From Njordibacter sp905182035 (lineage in GTDB: Bacteria; Pseudomonadota; Gammaproteobacteria; Pseudomonadales; Balneatricaceae): a stretch of 64,000 nt of DNA. The position numbers and the translations under genes were made by a program. Each line of letters begins with the position of its first letter. Position 1 is the stretch's first letter. The DNA lies in contig NZ_CP159831.1 of NCBI RefSeq assembly GCF_047730075.1, forward strand, positions 1,674,001 to 1,738,000, in the 5' to 3' direction. Under the pieces are notes generated by a model that saw only the letters and a program-made list of their open reading frames with translations, ran no database searches and was not told where the DNA came from. Positions 17,167 to 25,429 of this stretch are shown in pieces.

Positions 17167-18954
17167 CTAAGTTTTAGTAGGGTTAACAGGCAAAACACTA
17201 TTAGCGTCTAGCTGGCCATTAAAAGCAGTGGTTAAACTGGCTACATTAGGATCATTTTGTAATGATGCTATAGCTTGGTCTTGGCTTTCTGTTTCTTGTC
17301 TTTGGCGGCTCGCAAACGGCGTTTCAGTTTGAGTTTGTCCAATGTCTATGGCCAACTGCAGGTCACAACCAAACATTTCTTCCAAGGCCTGCCGAATACG
17401 GCCCTGATGGGTTACATTAAGCATGCTGCTTTGGCCTTGCTCCAAGGTGAATTGTAATTGTGTGCCTTGTCGTTTAGCAAACACCATATTGGCTGCAATA
17501 GCGTGAGTCATGCCCGATAAATTAAGGTCATTAAATACCTGAGTCCAGTTATTTTCATTGAGGTCGGCTAATGTCCAATCGTTACAGGGTTTTTCTGGGC
17601 TTGAAGCCGCTACTATCTCAGGTGCTTCTTCTGGCACATCTTGCTGTACTTGTTCTGGGGCTTGTTGCTGCACTAGCGGCGCAGACACTTCTTCCCAAGG
17701 TGGCAACTCATTGGCAGGCGCGACTATAGTTTCAGGGTCTAGTATTTTTTGCGGCGCGTCTTGTGGTACCTCTTGTGACACTGTTGCTAGCGCTGGCTCT
17801 GCTTCAGGTGGCGCCATTAATACTTGTGCCTGAGACGGAGTCGCCGTGGTGCGCATTTGGCCAGCATGTTGCTGCGGCCTAAAGGCGAGCATACGCAACA
17901 AGGCCATCTCAAAGCCAGCTTGCAAGTCTGGCGCTGCCTCTAAGTCTTTACGGGCCATAATACCCATTTGATAGAATAGCTGTAGGTCTGCAGGACTGGT
18001 ATTTTGAGCTAAATCTAACACCTTAGTTTTATCAAATTGGACCGAAACAGGCGCATCGGGCAATACCTGACAAATAGCCACTTGATGTAACAAACTCAGC
18101 AGATCTTCTAAGGCTACAGCAAAATCTTGCCCCTGCTCTGCCAGTTCTCCAATGAGCTTAAGCAATTCACCAGCGTTACCCTGTTGTAACTGGCTAACAA
18201 TGGCAACAACTTTACCCTGATCAATACTGCCCAACATTTGGTTAACGGCAGTTTCGGTTAAGTCGCCACCACAAAAGGCAATGGCCTGATCCGTAAGGCT
18301 CAAGGCATCACGCATGCTGCCTTTGGCTGCCCGGCCAAGCTGCCACAATGAAGCTTCTGCAAAGGGTATGGTTTCGCTTGTAAGAACGTTGCGCAAATGT
18401 CCTGCCACCTGTTCGGCCGGCATGTTCTTTAGATTAAATTGTAAACACCTAGAAAGTACAGTAATAGGTAGTTTTTGTGGATCTGTAGTGGCTAATAGGA
18501 ATTTTACGTGTGGTGGTGGTTCTTCCAAAGTTTTAAGCAGCGCATTAAAACTGCTGGTAGAGAGCATGTGTACTTCGTCAATCAGATAAACCTTAAAACG
18601 ACCTCGTGTAGGTGCGTATTGAACGTTATCTAGCAGTTCTCGGGTATCTTCTACTTTGGTACGTGATGCCGCATCCACTTCAATTAAATCAACGAAGCGG
18701 CCTTCAGTAATCTCAACGCAACTAGAACACACGCCACAGGGTGTGGAACTGACACCTTCTTCACAATTAAGGCATCTCGCCAATATTCGCGCAATGGTTG
18801 TTTTGCCAACACCACGGGTACCCGCAAACAAATAAGCATGATGTAAACGCTGTTCGTCTAAGGCATGAACCAAGGCGCGTAAAACATGCTCTTGACCCAC
18901 CATGGTGTGGAAATTTTGGGGCCGCCATTTACGGGCTAAAACCTGATATGACAT
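17167..18954 (-). CDS. dnaX: DNA polymerase III subunits gamma and tau
   Basis: The clamp-loader ATPase (595 residues) shows a P-loop GTRGVGKT, a zinc module (CLNC...CGVCSSC), Walker B DEVH, sensor 1 (LLATTDPQKL) and the SRC arginine-finger motif (VLSRCLQF). A Gln/Pro/Glu-rich linker (about 370-450) follows, then a C-terminal tau-type domain. The E. coli frameshift heptamer is not present. A single run of six A residues (17745-17750, codons 402-404) lies in the linker. This is the first gene of the recR-rnd-ycgLN run. A TATAAT box on the minus strand at 18998-19003 could be its -10, but no good -35 accompanies it. Confidence 0.96.
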   Translation of the reverse strand: MSYQVLARKWRPQNFHTMVGQEHVLRALVHALDEQRLHHAYLFAGTRGVGKTTIARILARCLNCEEGVSSTPCGVCSSCVEITEGRFVDLIEVDAASRTKVEDTRELLDNVQYAPTRGRFKVYLIDEVHMLSTSSFNALLKTLEEPPPHVKFLLATTDPQKLPITVLSRCLQFNLKNMPAEQVAGHLRNVLTSETIPFAEASLWQLGRAAKGSMRDALSLTDQAIAFCGGDLTETAVNQMLGSIDQGKVVAIVSQLQQGNAGELLKLIGELAEQGQDFAVALEDLLSLLHQVAICQVLPDAPVSVQFDKTKVLDLAQNTSPADLQLFYQMGIMARKDLEAAPDLQAGFEMALLRMLAFRPQQHAGQMRTTATPSQAQVLMAPPEAEPALATVSQEVPQDAPQKILDPETIVAPANELPPWEEVSAPLVQQQAPEQVQQDVPEEAPEIVAASSPEKPCNDWTLADLNENNWTQVFNDLNLSGMTHAIAANMVFAKRQGTQLQFTLEQGQSSMLNVTHQGRIRQALEEMFGCDLQLAIDIGQTQTETPFASRQRQETESQDQAIASLQNDPNVASLTTAFNGQLDANSVLPVNPTKT

Positions 18955-19271
18955 GCAGCGTGCACTCTCTCATTAAAAAGACAACCTAGAGACAGACATT
19001 ATATGAGCCACGCACAATTAAAGCTACCAACTAACCTGCCACCAGCCACTTCAATTACAGCAGTGTGATTCTCCATCGGTTCAAGTAATAAAACTAGCTA
19101 GAGCGAGCGGCCGCCTATCCACTTCCAACTTAAATATATCAGGGCGATTGCAGCACCAACTGACATCAAGCTCTTTACTAGTGGCACGGGCACAGTAATG
19201 TCAATGTCAGCGTTTAGAATATCGGCTTTTTAATGCATAGTTTTTCTGTGCTAGGCACATGTCTTTTTGAA
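18955..19271. other. 317-bp intergenic gap without a convincing gene
   Basis: It lies between the aminotransferase stop and the dnaX start. It contains a possible dnaX -10 box (TATAAT, minus strand, 18998-19003) and a tiny minus-strand frame at 19098-19166 (22 codons, hydrophobic). The tiny frame has no ribosome-binding site or recognisable family. Nothing else is seen. Confidence 0.5.
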
Positions 19272-20162
19272 CTAAGGCTCTGACTCATAAACCACTTCAG
19301 TGGCATAATTGGGTTGTTTGTGCATGGCCCAGTAGGCGTCTTTTAATTGCTGGGTTAAGGGGCCTATTTGGCCATCTCCAATCACATTATCATCTACCTG
19401 TGTGATGGCCATGATGCCGCCAGCCGTGCTCGTAGCAAAGGTTTCATCTGCATTTCGAAAAGCGTCTGCAGACACTTCGCCAAACACTACTTGCATGCCT
19501 AGTTGTTGAGCCAATTGTATGGCAGTTTGACGGGTAATGCCCAGCAGCACGCCTTCTGCTGTTGTGAATAATTGGCTATCTTTAATAATAAAAATATTAA
19601 ACCCTGGCCCCTCTTTTATGTTGCCATTGGCATCCACCACGGCGGCAGTTTGCGCGCCTCGGTCATAGGCTTCAAACTGCCCCATTACCAAGTCTAACCA
19701 ATGGTAGTTTTTAATTGTAGGATCAACAGATTCGGTAGGTATACGTTGCTGTTGACTTATAGCTATGTGTAAGCCTTGGTCTGGCTGACTAATCCACACA
19801 AAGGGCACTACAAATGCAAAAAATTGATTAGTACAAGTGCGCGGATCTCGAGACCCGGGCTCAGGCTGGCCACGGGTAGTAATCATTTCCACATAGGCAT
19901 GGCGCAAACCACTTTGCGCCACAAGCTGCAATAACAATGCCGTCAGCTGGGCTTTATTATAGGGGATCGACATGCGCAACTTTTCCATGCCAGCATAGTA
20001 ACGATCCAAATGTTCGTTCAAATGGAAAAAATGCCCTTCCCACACATGAGCCACATCATAAGTGGCATCAGAATGTAAAAAACCCCAATCTAATAGCGAT
20101 ATTTTAGCCTCACTAATGGGCACTATTTCACCATTTACATAAGCTAGGCTTTGAGTTGTCAT
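19272..20162 (-). CDS. Fold-class IV aminotransferase, (R)-selective amine transaminase-like
   Basis: From the ATG at 20162 (chosen because it avoids overlap with the upstream transporter gene) it has 296 residues. It is a PLP enzyme of the BCAT/D-amino acid transaminase fold. The PLP lysine is Lys151 in DPTIKNYHWLDLVMGQFEA, and the cofactor-phosphate Glu is Glu184 in KEGPGFNIF. The blocks DWGFLHSDATYDV, AYVEMITTRG and PFVWISQPDQG resemble fungal (R)-amine transaminases more than IlvE or D-alanine transaminase. The likely reaction is amine transfer to pyruvate; the amine is unknown. It lies 28 bases downstream of an EamA exporter. Confidence 0.8.
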   Translation of the reverse strand: MTTQSLAYVNGEIVPISEAKISLLDWGFLHSDATYDVAHVWEGHFFHLNEHLDRYYAGMEKLRMSIPYNKAQLTALLLQLVAQSGLRHAYVEMITTRGQPEPGSRDPRTCTNQFFAFVVPFVWISQPDQGLHIAISQQQRIPTESVDPTIKNYHWLDLVMGQFEAYDRGAQTAAVVDANGNIKEGPGFNIFIIKDSQLFTTAEGVLLGITRQTAIQLAQQLGMQVVFGEVSADAFRNADETFATSTAGGIMAITQVDDNVIGDGQIGPLTQQLKDAYWAMHKQPNYATEVVYESEP

Positions 20163-20190
20163 AGGTAATGCCCCAACAGCATAATACTGG

Positions 20191-21081
20191 TTATTGGTTA
20201 GCCTGTTGTCGCAGAACAATATAATATGTAGAGGCTATAATAATTGCCGTACCCGCTAAGAATTTTAGCGTTATGATTTCATCAAATAGCAGTATGCCCA
20301 CACCTATCCCAAAAGGAATAGCAAGAAAGTGCAAGGGGGCAAGTATAGAAGCCTGGGCATACATATGACTCTGAGCAAGGAAATATTGCTGAAAACTTGC
20401 CAAAAAACCTAAAGCGATAAGGAGATACAGGGAGTCTGGAGTTGAAAGACTAGTAACGGCTTCAAAACTGTCTAGGCTGTAGGTTAACAACCCAGCAAGA
20501 ATTAGTCCGGTGAAGTTATACCAAATAGACGTTGAAACTGCAGGATCTGTTCGGCCTAGTACTCGCAAGTACACAAACATAAGGGCTGAAAACACGGCGG
20601 CAAGTAGAGCGTATAGAACACCCCAGAGATTCAGTGCTGGTGTTATTGGAAATATAAGAACCAGAACGCCCAAGAAGCCAACTAAAACTGACACTAAGCG
20701 CTTCAAGCCCACTTGTTCTCCAGCAATTACAACGGAGAAGCCCGTTATAAAAATCGGCATGGTCTGTGTTAGCGCTGTAGCAAGGCTGATATCGATGTTG
20801 GTGATTGCTAAAAACCACGTGGTTAGTCCCAAAAAACCGAACACAGTTCTTAATGCAAGGCCCGGAATATTAGTAATACTAAGGAACTTAGGACCCCTAG
20901 AATAAATTGCATAAGCGACTAATAGTGGGAGGCAAAATAGGTAGCGAAAAAACAAAATCAAAAACACAGAAAAATCTGGTTGCAAGACTTTTACCATACT
21001 TGCCAAAACAAATGACATGGCGAGTTCGCCAATCAGGTGAAGCGCACCCATTTTATTATTACTTTGATTAATGGTCACCAT
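20191..21081 (-). CDS. EamA/DMT family transporter
   Basis: An inner membrane protein of 296 residues with ten predicted transmembrane helices in two EamA halves. Typical blocks are RYLFCLPLLVAYAI, ATALTQTMPIFIT and the second-half PLHFLAIPFGIGVGILLFDE. Members export amino acids, amines or other metabolites; substrates are not readable. The ATG at 21081 has AAGGAA about 11 bases before it, and a second Met at codon 11 is possible. The spacing to the amine transaminase-like gene suggests one transcript, so it may export that enzyme's product or substrate. Confidence 0.85.
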   Translation of the reverse strand: MVTINQSNNKMGALHLIGELAMSFVLASMVKVLQPDFSVFLILFFRYLFCLPLLVAYAIYSRGPKFLSITNIPGLALRTVFGFLGLTTWFLAITNIDISLATALTQTMPIFITGFSVVIAGEQVGLKRLVSVLVGFLGVLVLIFPITPALNLWGVLYALLAAVFSALMFVYLRVLGRTDPAVSTSIWYNFTGLILAGLLTYSLDSFEAVTSLSTPDSLYLLIALGFLASFQQYFLAQSHMYAQASILAPLHFLAIPFGIGVGILLFDEIITLKFLAGTAIIIASTYYIVLRQQANQ

Positions 21082-21199
21082 TTTGCGCTGCTTCCTTGGT
21101 CAAATAAAATGTAATACGCCACCAAATATGGTGTTTCGAATGCCTTATTAAAGCATCATAGCTTCAGCAAAAATAATAAATTACCAATTAAACTGGTCT

Positions 21200-21331
21200 T
21201 TATTTTGAAACAAAAATATCTTTTGGGTTATCCCCTGAAAAATAACGCTGATATGCTTGTTTATAACCATCTTCAAGATGCTTTGTAAACAGTTCTGTAT
21301 TAAATAATGGCTTAGATAACCTAATTAGCAT
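21200..21331 (-). pseudogene. C-terminal remnant of a SPINDLY/OGT-type glycosyltransferase
   Basis: A 43-codon frame reads RLSKPLFNTELFTKHLEDGY then KQAYQRYFSGDNPKDIFV and a stop. This is the typical tail of the Glyco_transf_41 (O-GlcNAc transferase-like) domain, with the PLFNTE-FTKHLE-AYQRY pattern and terminal DIFV. An in-frame stop (TGA) directly precedes the Met, and nothing upstream resembles the rest of the enzyme. So only the last few percent of a roughly 600-residue gene remains. The surrounding 21082-21613 shows no other gene. The TPR-sulfotransferase 17 kb away is a different family. Confidence 0.6.
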
Positions 21332-21613
21332 TCAACTTCTTGTTGACTGCTAATAACAGTTAAACAGTTTGTTGAATTAATTTGGAGTACCTGATAACCG
21401 CCTGCCCCCTGCATTTTGTTTGCAGTAAACATAAGACCCCAAGTGTGCCTGAAATGAGGTTGAAGATGTATGGTACGCGAATGCGAAAGAACCACACGCG
21501 ATAATGTAAAGACTAATTGTAAGCTAAAGGATTAGCCATGTGTTCCACCATGTGGTCCACTTGCTTCAATAAGTGCCTAAAATCAGCTAAATTGCGATAT
21601 AAATCATGAGAAT

Positions 21614-21726
21614 GGTGGTACCCCTATCAGCCACACCTCGGCACACAAATCCACCGCTGTGGCTGCTCCCTTCCAGGCCTGACCAGGTTTACGGTTTATC
21701 GTTGCGTGGGGACCAATAGGGCTACC
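21614..21726 (-). ncRNA. ffs: 4.5S signal recognition particle RNA
   Basis: The minus strand carries the universally conserved SRP domain IV core: ACCTGGTCAGGCCTGGAAGG followed by GAGCAGCC, then GTGTGCCG as in E. coli 4.5S RNA. The ends pair: GGTAGCCCTAT at the 5' end with ATAGGGGTACC at the 3' end (one mismatch). The resulting RNA of about 113 nt matches the 114-nt bacterial short form. It forms SRP with Ffh for cotranslational targeting. Exact ends are inferred from the pairing. A strong promoter lies about 35-63 bases upstream, leaving a leader that RNase P would remove as in E. coli. Confidence 0.95.
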
Positions 21727-21760
21727 ATAACGATCACAATCGAGCGATTGCGAGGTGAGA

Positions 21761-21789
21761 AGTATAGGCAAAAAGCCTCTGACTCTCAA
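21761..21789 (-). promoter_or_regulatory. Sigma-70 promoter of ffs
   Basis: TTGAGA (21784-21789) and TATACT (21761-21766) are separated by exactly 17 bases, each one mismatch from consensus. Transcription would start near 21754, giving a leader of about 28 nt before the mature SRP RNA. The spacer contains a small AGGC-TTTTT-GCCT palindrome. Confidence 0.75.
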
Positions 21790-21848
21790 GTGGTTTTTGT
21801 ACAGATATTACAATTACACCGGTCAGTTTGGTCCCATGATTATCTTCC

Positions 21849-23081
21849 TCAAACGCCGTAACTAGCGTAAGGCAAAAATTCAACCTCTTGCGCGTCTTTA
21901 CCACAAGTATTGGCTTTCACTACAGCTAACCCGTCACCTGTCATTGCAGTAGTAAGTACACCAGAATTTTGATTGGTCATGGCTTCTACAGCTAAGCCTG
22001 ATTGTGCGTTCGAAACTAATCGAACACGGAGGTATTCCTGCCTTATACTTGGCCTTGTGGGTGGATTAACCAAACGTGCGCTTAGGCTGTGCCCTTGTGT
22101 ACTGGTGCAGCCTTGAAGCGCCAATAAAAACGGCCGTGCTATCACCATAAAGGTCACCAAAACACTAGCTGGATTGCCAGGCAAACCAAAAAATGGGGTT
22201 TGTTTCACGCGACCAAATGCCAATGGTTTCCCCGGTTTAATAGCCAGTTTCCATACATCCAATTGGCCTAGAGTTTCGACTGCACCTTTAACATGGTCTT
22301 CTTCACCTTCGGAAACGCCGCCACTGGTAATAATAATATCAGCCTGGTCTGCTGCCAAGGCCAGGGCTGATTCTGTAGTTGAGCGTTCGTCTGTGATAAT
22401 GCCTATGTCGACTAATTCCATACCCAACTGATCCACTAAACCAGCCATCAAAAATCGGTTTGAATTATAGATTTGACCTGCTTGCAGGTCTTGGCCAGGA
22501 TTAACTAATTCACTTCCCGTAGATGCGATGGCAACTTTTAAAGGTCGGTACACGTCTACGTGTTCTATACCCATGGATGCCAATACACCTAGATGCCGTG
22601 CTTCTAACTTAGTGCCAGTTTTACAAACCACCTGCCCTGCCACCACATCTTGGCCTTTGAGACGGATGAACTGACCTGACTTTTGGCCCTGCTCTAAAGC
22701 CCTAGGCAGTATACAGATACCACCTTCCACAATTTCAACGTCTTCTTGGATCACGACCAATTGGGCATTATTTGGAACTTCCGCACCGGTAAAAATCCGC
22801 GCGCAAGTATGGAGTTTTAGTGCACTTGGCACCTGCCCTGCAGCTACCCGTTGACTTACAGGAATGACGTTTAGGTATAAGTCCTCTACTCGCAAGGCAT
22901 AGCCATCCATAGCACTATTGTCCGCAGGTGGCACAGCCACGGTAGAAACCACAGGCCCACTTAGTACCCGTCCTCTGGAATGAAATAGCGACACACACTC
23001 CGACGTCAGAACACATTTTGCGGTTGCCATAATTTGTTGCTGCGCGGCAGGTACACTGGTAAGGCTCGTTTTTGTAAACAT
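21849..23081 (-). CDS. moeA: Molybdopterin molybdenumtransferase MoeA
   Basis: This 410-residue enzyme inserts molybdate into adenylylated molybdopterin. Diagnostic blocks are PPADNSAMDGYALR, RIFTGAEVPNNAQLVVIQED, the GGVSEGEEDHVK motif, KPGKPLAFGRV and FGLPGNPASVLVTF. The C-terminal domain IV follows. Length matches E. coli MoeA (411). It is separated from moaB by eight bases and shares its transcript, so molybdenum cofactor synthesis is grouped here. Confidence 0.96.
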   Translation of the reverse strand: MFTKTSLTSVPAAQQQIMATAKCVLTSECVSLFHSRGRVLSGPVVSTVAVPPADNSAMDGYALRVEDLYLNVIPVSQRVAAGQVPSALKLHTCARIFTGAEVPNNAQLVVIQEDVEIVEGGICILPRALEQGQKSGQFIRLKGQDVVAGQVVCKTGTKLEARHLGVLASMGIEHVDVYRPLKVAIASTGSELVNPGQDLQAGQIYNSNRFLMAGLVDQLGMELVDIGIITDERSTTESALALAADQADIIITSGGVSEGEEDHVKGAVETLGQLDVWKLAIKPGKPLAFGRVKQTPFFGLPGNPASVLVTFMVIARPFLLALQGCTSTQGHSLSARLVNPPTRPSIRQEYLRVRLVSNAQSGLAVEAMTNQNSGVLTTAMTGDGLAVVKANTCGKDAQEVEFLPYASYGV

Positions 23082-23089
23082 ACGAGGCG

Positions 23090-23626
23090 TTATGACAGGT
23101 GGCGGGACGCAGAGTTAAACGTCACCATTTCCACAAAATTACAGGGCCTATGCTGGCTGTCTAACTGATCTTTAATAATGCCATCCCAGGCTGTACGACA
23201 GGCACCAGTAGAACCGGGCATACTGAAAATCACGGTGCGATTAGCTACGCCAGCGACGGTGCGAGACTGAATAGTGGAGGTGCCAATTTCAGCATAAGAC
23301 AGGCTTCGAAATAACTCACCAAAGCCTTCAATCACTTGATCAAACAAGGGTAATAACGCATCGGGAGTAGTGTCTCTAGCAGTAAAACCAGTACCACCAG
23401 TCACCAACACAGCATGTACATTGTTGTCGGCAATCCACAGACTTACGGCGGCACGTATTTGGTATACATCATCTTTAACAATGGAGTGCTGCGCTAAGCT
23501 GTGCCCGGCACCTTGTAACCGTTCAATCAGTGTTGCGCCCGATTTATCAGTTGCTACGGTACGGGTATCTGACACGGTTAATACAGCAATGTTAATGGGT
23601 TTCTGCTCGGTGTTGGCGCTCTTCAT
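23090..23626 (-). CDS. moaB: Molybdenum cofactor biosynthesis protein MoaB
   Basis: A 178-residue MogA/MoaB-fold protein that adenylylates molybdopterin or acts in that step. It shows the VLTVSDTR strand, the VLVTGGTGFTARDTTPDAL substrate loop and FSMPGSTGACRTAWD. The eight-base spacing to moeA supports the function. The MoaB versus MogA choice rests on the N-terminal region and C-terminal HRPCNFVEM, which is MoaB-like. Confidence 0.93.
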   Translation of the reverse strand: MKSANTEQKPINIAVLTVSDTRTVATDKSGATLIERLQGAGHSLAQHSIVKDDVYQIRAAVSLWIADNNVHAVLVTGGTGFTARDTTPDALLPLFDQVIEGFGELFRSLSYAEIGTSTIQSRTVAGVANRTVIFSMPGSTGACRTAWDGIIKDQLDSQHRPCNFVEMVTFNSASRHLS

Positions 23627-23753
23627 AGGTCGTTTCTCTTATCTGCGGCTCAAGAGTAAAAAATAACACAGGCAGTATACAGGCTGTTTGCCCTAGATTG
23701 TATTTTTGATAGACACTGCACCTTAGCTAACTCTATTCGACCTTAGCCTTACG

Positions 23754-23808
23754 ACATTAGTTTTAAAGACATTAGTTTTAAAGACTTTAGTTTTAAAGAC
23801 TTTAGTTT
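23754..23808. repeat. 15-bp AT-rich tandem repeat, 3.7 copies
   Basis: Units are ACATTAGTTTTAAAG (23754-23768 and 23769-23783), ACTTTAGTTTTAAAG (23784-23798) and a partial fourth copy. It lies in the 308-bp gap between the divergent moaB gene and the transporter operon, and nothing else is recognisable there. It might be a protein-binding array or a slippage product. Confidence 0.85.
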
Positions 23809-23934
23809 CATTCACTAAGGTCTAATTTTCAATGGCCACCAACTCGCTAGACTAGTCCCCAACCTAGAAGCACCTCTGCGTTGAATTGCTGGTTGTGCTC
23901 ATCTCGGTTTAACAACAATAAATTGGAGTTTGCC

Positions 23935-25311
23935 ATGACAGATGTAAAATCTGAAAAAACAAATCACACTGCTGCTGGTTGGTCCCGCCGCGATGTATTG
24001 AAAGCCACATCAGTTGGTGCTGTAAGCGCCGCTACACCAATGTTTTTTACCCAAAATGCTTGGGCAGAAGAAGCCATTGGCAACTATCCAGTTAAGGGTA
24101 GTGAAGTAGTATTAGGTTTTAATGTACCTCAAACAGGTGCATACGCTGATGAGGGTGCTGATGAATTACGTGCCTATAAGCTAGCCGTTAAACACTTGAA
24201 CAACGGTGGTGGCATGCTCGACACCCTTAAACCAAGCAAATTAACCGGCAACGGCATTTTGGGTAAAAAAGTTACTTACGTAACAGGCGACACTCAAACT
24301 AACGCCGATGCGTCACGTACTTCTGCCCGTCGTATGATTGAGCGTGACAAAGTAATTATGGTTACTGGTGGTTCTTCTTCTGGCATCGCCATTGCCCAAC
24401 AGTACCTTTGTAACGAGCTAGGTATTATCTTTATGTGTGGTTTGACTCACTCAAACGACACCACGGGTAAGGACAAGCAACGTTATGGTTTCCGTCATTT
24501 CTTCAACGCTCACATGACAGGTAAAGCACTATCTCCCGTATTGAGCAACGAATACGGCAAAGACCGTCGCGCCTTCCACTTAACTGCTGACTACTCTTGG
24601 GGCCACACCCAGCAAGAGTCTATGCAGGAATTCACAGAGAAAGAAGGCTGGTCAACTGAAGGCAACATCATGACGCCTTTGAAGACTACTGACTTCTCTC
24701 AGTATCTATCTCAGGTACTGAACTCAGATGCAGACGTTCTGATATTGAACCACTACGGCGCCAACATGGTTAACTCTTTAACCAACGCCGTAAACTTTGG
24801 CATGCGAGACATGCAAAAGAATGGTAAAAACTTGGAAGTCGTAGTGCCTCTATATAGCCGTTTAATGGCTAAAGGCGCAGGTTCAGCTAACATCGATGGT
24901 GTATTAGGTACCTCGGGCTGGAACTGGGCATTGGAAGATGAAGGTTCTAAAGTGTTTGTAAAGGCCTTTAGTGATGAATACGGCTTCCCACCTTCACAGG
25001 CAGCGCATACTTGTTATGTGCAGACCCTTTTATATGCCAACGCATGCGAAATGGCCGGCACTTTTTACCCACCAGAAGTGATTAAAGCGCTTGAAGACTT
25101 CGAATTCACTGGTGCTGGCAACGGCCCAACCTTGTACCGTGGTTCTGATCACCAGTGCATCAAAGACATCTTGGTTATGCAGGGTAAATCACCTTCTGCA
25201 CGTACCAGCGACTTTGACTATTTACAGATCGTTGATCAAGTGGCTGCGAAGACCGTTGATTATGATCCAGCCATCTTTGGTGGTGAGTTAGGTCCATACG
25301 TACCGGCATAA
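23935..25311 (+). CDS. Tat-exported ABC transporter substrate-binding protein (Leu/Ile/Val-binding fold)
   Basis: Starting at the ATG at 23935 (TTGGAG nine bases upstream) the product has 458 residues. The N-terminus holds a twin-arginine signal (SRRDVLKATS then hydrophobic stretch, ending ...AWAEE). The mature protein is a type I periplasmic binding protein of the Peripla_BP_6 group (VVLGFNVPQTGAYADEGADE, VTGGSSSGIAIAQQYL, DVLILNHYGANMV). Use of Tat suggests folding in the cytoplasm before export. It leads an operon with two permeases and two ATPases. The ligand is unknown; context suggests a nitrogen compound degraded by the convergent operon. Confidence 0.9.
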   Translation: MTDVKSEKTNHTAAGWSRRDVLKATSVGAVSAATPMFFTQNAWAEEAIGNYPVKGSEVVLGFNVPQTGAYADEGADELRAYKLAVKHLNNGGGMLDTLKPSKLTGNGILGKKVTYVTGDTQTNADASRTSARRMIERDKVIMVTGGSSSGIAIAQQYLCNELGIIFMCGLTHSNDTTGKDKQRYGFRHFFNAHMTGKALSPVLSNEYGKDRRAFHLTADYSWGHTQQESMQEFTEKEGWSTEGNIMTPLKTTDFSQYLSQVLNSDADVLILNHYGANMVNSLTNAVNFGMRDMQKNGKNLEVVVPLYSRLMAKGAGSANIDGVLGTSGWNWALEDEGSKVFVKAFSDEYGFPPSQAAHTCYVQTLLYANACEMAGTFYPPEVIKALEDFEFTGAGNGPTLYRGSDHQCIKDILVMQGKSPSARTSDFDYLQIVDQVAAKTVDYDPAIFGGELGPYVPA

Positions 25312-25330
25312 GCTGTATGTAGCGAACTGC

Positions 25331-25361
25331 ACGGGCCAAGTTTAACGCTGGCCCGTTTTTT
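25331..25361 (+). terminator. Terminator/attenuator between binding protein and permease genes
   Basis: ACGGGCCA (25331-25338) pairs with TGGCCCGT (25349-25356), with a ten-base loop and a following T6 run. Placed between the binding-protein gene and the first permease, it would let the binding protein be made in excess over the membrane complex. Confidence 0.8.
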
Positions 25362-25429
25362 ATTTACCCATATAATACTAAAAAAAATACCATGATTTTG
25401 CCACAGCAACCAATGGGAGTATCTCCAAA

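Noticed and set aside
19098..19166. 22-codon hydrophobic frame, minus strand
   Set aside because: No ribosome site, no family, and surrounding sequence contains stops; treated as non-coding.
21604..21789. 61-codon minus-strand frame
   Set aside because: It covers the 4.5S RNA gene and its promoter and has no coding features.
23754..23808. CRISPR-like array
   Set aside because: The units are contiguous 15-mers without spacers; it is a simple tandem repeat.
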